This document shows positions 61,489 to 64,000 of a stretch of 64,000 nt of DNA, piece after piece. The stretch's first letter is position 1. Every line of letters begins with the position of its first letter. The stretch is from Brevundimonas lenta (GTDB taxonomy: Bacteria > Pseudomonadota > Alphaproteobacteria > Caulobacterales > Caulobacteraceae): assembly GCF_014196335.1 (NCBI RefSeq), contig NZ_JACIDM010000002.1, positions 1,054,001-1,118,000 of the forward strand, written 5' to 3'. A model generated the notes under the pieces. It saw only the letters and a list, made by a program, of their open reading frames with translations. It was not told the DNA's origin and searched no databases. Both the position numbers and the translations under genes were made by a program.

Positions 61489-62805
61489 CTACTCCTCCCG
61501 ATAAACCGTCCCGCCGCGCATCACGAACTGCACGCGCTCCAGCTCGGTCACGTCGCTCAGCGGGTCGCCGCCGACAGCGATCAGATCGGCCGGCATGCCC
61601 GGCGCGATGCGGCCGGCCTCGGCCGACAGCTTCAGGTGCGCCGCCGCATTGACCGTCGCCGTCTGGATCGCCTCCAGCGGCGTCAGCCCGGCCTGCACCA
61701 GCAGGGCGAACTCATGGGCGTTGTCGCCGTGCGCCGAGACGCCCGAGTCCGTTCCGAAGGCGATGCGCACGCCGCCGTCATGGGCGCGGCGCGCCATGTC
61801 GATCATCCGCGGCCCGATCTCCAGCGCCTTGGCCGTCTGGGCCGGGGTGAAGAAATTGTCCGGGCCCGAGGCGATGCGGGCCACGAAGTCGCCGGCCATC
61901 AGCGTCGGCACCAGATACACGCCCTCTCGGCGGAACAGGCGGATCGACTCGTCGTCCAGATAGGTCCCGTGCTCGATCGAGTCGCCGCCGGCCCGCAGGA
62001 AGCTGTTGATCCCGTCCACGCCGTGCGCATGCGCCGTCACCTGGCGGCCCATGCGGTGCGCCGCGGCGACGATGGCCGCCAGCTCCTCGTCCGAGAACTG
62101 CTGGTTCAGCCCCGCCGCCGTGTTCGACAGCACGCCGCCGGTGGCGGTGATCTTGATGATGTCGGCCCCGGCGCGAACCTGCAGCCGCACCGCCCGCATG
62201 CAGTCCTCCGGACCCGAGCAGATGCTCTCGCTGGTGAACATATGCATGATGTCTTCGCGGTAGCCGTTCACATCGCCATGGCCGCCGTGGATCGACACCG
62301 CCTCGCCCGAGGCGATGATGCGCGGTCCGGGCACGTCGCCGCGGCGCGTCGCCTCGCGCAGGGCGAAGATGGACTCATTGGGCGCGCCCAGGTCGGCGAC
62401 GGTGGTGAAGCCCGCCATCAGGGTGCGCCGCGCATAGCGCGCGCCCACCATCGCCTGGTCGGATTCCGACTGGGTGACGCCTTCCAGACGGGAATTCGGG
62501 TTCTGCTGACCGGTCAGGTGGACGTGGCTGTCGATCAGTCCAGGCAGCACGAACGAGTCGCGCAGATCGACGATCCGGCCCTCTCCGACGAAGCCGTCGC
62601 GGATTTCGACGACCCGGTTCCCTTCGATCACGAGAGTTTTATCGCGCTGCACAACGCCGGTTTGCGGGTCGGCCAGAAGCCGCCCCACTTGCACGAACGT
62701 CGTTCCCGCCTCGGGCGAACCGGGAGGCGACGAGGGGGTTTGCGCAGCAACGCTTGTGGCCACACATGCGGCCAGCGCCGCCAGCGTCATCGTAATCGAC
62801 TTCAC
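61489..62805 (-). CDS. Secreted metal-dependent amidohydrolase
   Basis: A 438-residue exported amidohydrolase of the Xaa-Pro dipeptidase/imidazolonepropionase-like group. Signal peptide about residues 1-22 (SVAAQ). Metal ligands appear in LPGLIDSHVHLTG, the Lys site in DIIKITATGG, HAHGVDGIN, IEHGTYLDD and the Asp in AFGTDSGVSAHG. GTG 62805 is chosen: GGAGGG lies 6 nt upstream. The family includes prolidase-like periplasmic peptidases. First of a two-gene unit. Confidence 0.93.
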   Translation of the reverse strand: MKSITMTLAALAACVATSVAAQTPSSPPGSPEAGTTFVQVGRLLADPQTGVVQRDKTLVIEGNRVVEIRDGFVGEGRIVDLRDSFVLPGLIDSHVHLTGQQNPNSRLEGVTQSESDQAMVGARYARRTLMAGFTTVADLGAPNESIFALREATRRGDVPGPRIIASGEAVSIHGGHGDVNGYREDIMHMFTSESICSGPEDCMRAVRLQVRAGADIIKITATGGVLSNTAAGLNQQFSDEELAAIVAAAHRMGRQVTAHAHGVDGINSFLRAGGDSIEHGTYLDDESIRLFRREGVYLVPTLMAGDFVARIASGPDNFFTPAQTAKALEIGPRMIDMARRAHDGGVRIAFGTDSGVSAHGDNAHEFALLVQAGLTPLEAIQTATVNAAAHLKLSAEAGRIAPGMPADLIAVGGDPLSDVTELERVQFVMRGGTVYREE

Positions 62806-62930
62806 GGTATCCCTCCCAAAGCGAGGGCTGCACCATACGCGTCCGGGGCTCTTCGCCAAGGCTCAGGTTGCCTCGCCGGACATGTTTTGAAACAACTCGT
62901 CGCTTCCTGTGAACGTGCGAGGGGCGTCGC

Positions 62931-63638
62931 ATGCGGTTAGCAAGACGTGGTTTCATTCTGGGCGGTGCGGCGATCCTGTCGGGTTGTGCAACCTCCGCCG
63001 CCACCCAGCAGGCCACGTTGGCGCCTTTGGCGGCTCCGGTGAGCACGCCGAGGATCACGCTCGCCCCCCAGGCGCCCGAGGTCATCACGGCCGAGCTGAA
63101 CTCGACCCGCCTGCTGGATCCGCGCGGCCAGGTCCGCAAGGAACTGATGGAGCGCGCCGTGGCCGCGCTGGACATCCATACGCACAAGATCACCAAGCGC
63201 GACCGCATGTACCTGGTCGACTTCACCAAATACTCCGGCGAGGAACGCCTCTACGAGGTCGATCTCGAGGGCGGCGCCATCACCCTGATGCGCACCTGCC
63301 ACGGCCGCGGTTCCGACCCGGCGCACTCCGGCTACGCCCGCGAGTTCGGCAACACGCCTGACAGCCACATGTCCTCGGTCGGCGCCTTCGCCACCGCCGG
63401 CGCCAGCTTCGGCGCCCAGCAGGGCCCCAACGTCCTGCTCGACGGGCTGGAGTACTCGAACAATCGCGCCCGCGAGCGCGCCATCATCATCCACGGCGCC
63501 GACTACGCCGACCCGTCCTTCCTCGCCCGCGAGGGCAAGCTGGGCCGCTCCTACGGCTGCTTCTCGGTCGCCCACCACGACCTGCCCCGCCTGCGCGAGC
63601 GCATGGGCGAAGGCCGCCTGCTCTTCGCCTGGGCGTAA
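62931..63638 (+). CDS. L,D-transpeptidase catalytic-like lipoprotein (YkuD_2/murein)
   Basis: A 235-residue protein with twin-arginine-like RRGFILGG, and a lipobox LSGC (Cys19). The murein L,D-transpeptidase-like core (PF13645-type) has RMYLVDFTKYSGEERLYEVDL, then IIIHGADY (His188) and GRSYGCFSV (catalytic Cys210). It may cross-link or trim peptidoglycan or act as a lipoprotein-peptidoglycan linker. Both catalytic residues are intact. Confidence 0.92.
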   Translation: MRLARRGFILGGAAILSGCATSAATQQATLAPLAAPVSTPRITLAPQAPEVITAELNSTRLLDPRGQVRKELMERAVAALDIHTHKITKRDRMYLVDFTKYSGEERLYEVDLEGGAITLMRTCHGRGSDPAHSGYAREFGNTPDSHMSSVGAFATAGASFGAQQGPNVLLDGLEYSNNRARERAIIIHGADYADPSFLAREGKLGRSYGCFSVAHHDLPRLRERMGEGRLLFAWA

Positions 63639-63659
63639 GGCGACGCACCGGAGCTTCCG

Positions 63660-64000
63660 ATGATCGGCCTCCTCTTCGCCGTCGCGCTTGCGGCCCAGGA
63701 CGCTCCTCCCCTGATCACGGTCCGCCCCGTGGCGCCGGAAGAACGCATCAATCCGCCCGCGCAAGGCGACTGGCGCACCATCTGGGACGCTGAGGACAGC
63801 ACCGCCGGCATCGACGTCGCCAGCGTCACGCGCGAAGGTCCGGTCCGCAAGGTCTGGGTGGCCCGTATCTCCGAACCGCTGCCGGACATGCCGGGATCGT
63901 ACAGCCTGGTCCGCATGGAACTGGATTGCGACAAGGCCCTCGCCCGTCCGCTCTGGTTCGCCATGCACGCGGCCTCGGGCGCCGGCATCGCCGGCTTCGT
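63660..64000 (+). CDS. Secreted protein of unknown function, 3'-truncated by window
   Basis: At least 113 codons to the window end. It has a short signal-like start (MIGLLFAVALAAQDAPP), then GDWRTIWDAEDSTAGIDVASV and KVWVARISEPLPDMPGSYSLVRMELDCDKALARPLWFA, which suggests a periplasmic, beta-rich surface-adhesin-E-like domain. The C-terminus is missing. It starts 21 bp after the transpeptidase stop. Confidence 0.55.
   Translation, partial: MIGLLFAVALAAQDAPPLITVRPVAPEERINPPAQGDWRTIWDAEDSTAGIDVASVTREGPVRKVWVARISEPLPDMPGSYSLVRMELDCDKALARPLWFAMHAASGAGIAGF

Overview
The window is high-GC, gene-dense alphaproteobacterial chromosome with no sign of phage, IS elements, CRISPR or integrases. Several features point to the Caulobacterales, most likely Brevundimonas or a close relative. 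A sciP-type (DUF1153) regulator lies directly after fliK-flgD-flgE. Flagellar genes are driven by sigma-54 promoters flanking FlbD-like repeats. There is a CtrA box, clustered GANTC (CcrM-type) sites, and the alphaproteobacterial LexA box GTTC-N7-GTTC. The genus is inferred, not proven.

Layout. 1-4.3 kb (minus): the start of a secreted S9 peptidase, then a compact O-acylation cassette of two SGNH proteins, an MBOAT acyltransferase and a single-pass membrane protein. 4.7-6.0 kb: scoAB ketoacid CoA-transferase behind an unusual repeat cluster. 6.0-7.2 kb: an exported flavoprotein that looks like a circularly permuted D-amino-acid oxidase. 8.2-11.8 kb (minus): an Mla/MCE lipid transporter (STAS-permease, ATPase, MCE protein, lipoprotein). 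11.9-14.6 kb (minus): a radical SAM protein plus UdgX, with a perfect SOS box at the start codon. 14.6-22.7 kb: the flagellar hook cluster (flgK-flgL divergent from fliK-flgD-flgE), followed by sciP. 22.8-35.6 kb: housekeeping and repair genes (mnmA, hemerythrin, S9 peptidase, rtcB, tag, rnhB, an orphan D12 adenine methylase, pyk, tRNA-Leu). 35.6-49.9 kb: peptidases, enzymes, regulators, a UbiD decarboxylase and three tandem paralogous membrane proteins of unknown function. 49.9-61.1 kb: a lipid A/LPS neighbourhood (pmbA, cysQ-like, DUF4170, a PTP-fold phosphatase, a hybrid kinase, then msbA-DUF374-waaA-lpxK). 61.1-64 kb: an amidohydrolase, an L,D-transpeptidase-like lipoprotein and a truncated secreted protein.

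How the genes work together. Three blocks concern the envelope: extracytoplasmic O-acylation, phospholipid transport, and lipid A-Kdo assembly and export. The flagellar block couples late hook-filament assembly to the cell-cycle regulator SciP. The UdgX/radical SAM block is a DNA-repair or DNA-modification pair that appears to be SOS-controlled. Tight spacing (ATGA, TGATG and GTGA overlaps) marks most operons. The most noteworthy items are the LexA-boxed radical SAM-UdgX operon, the permuted oxidase, the tandem membrane-protein family, and the 20-bp-phased repeats between divergent sigma-54 promoters.
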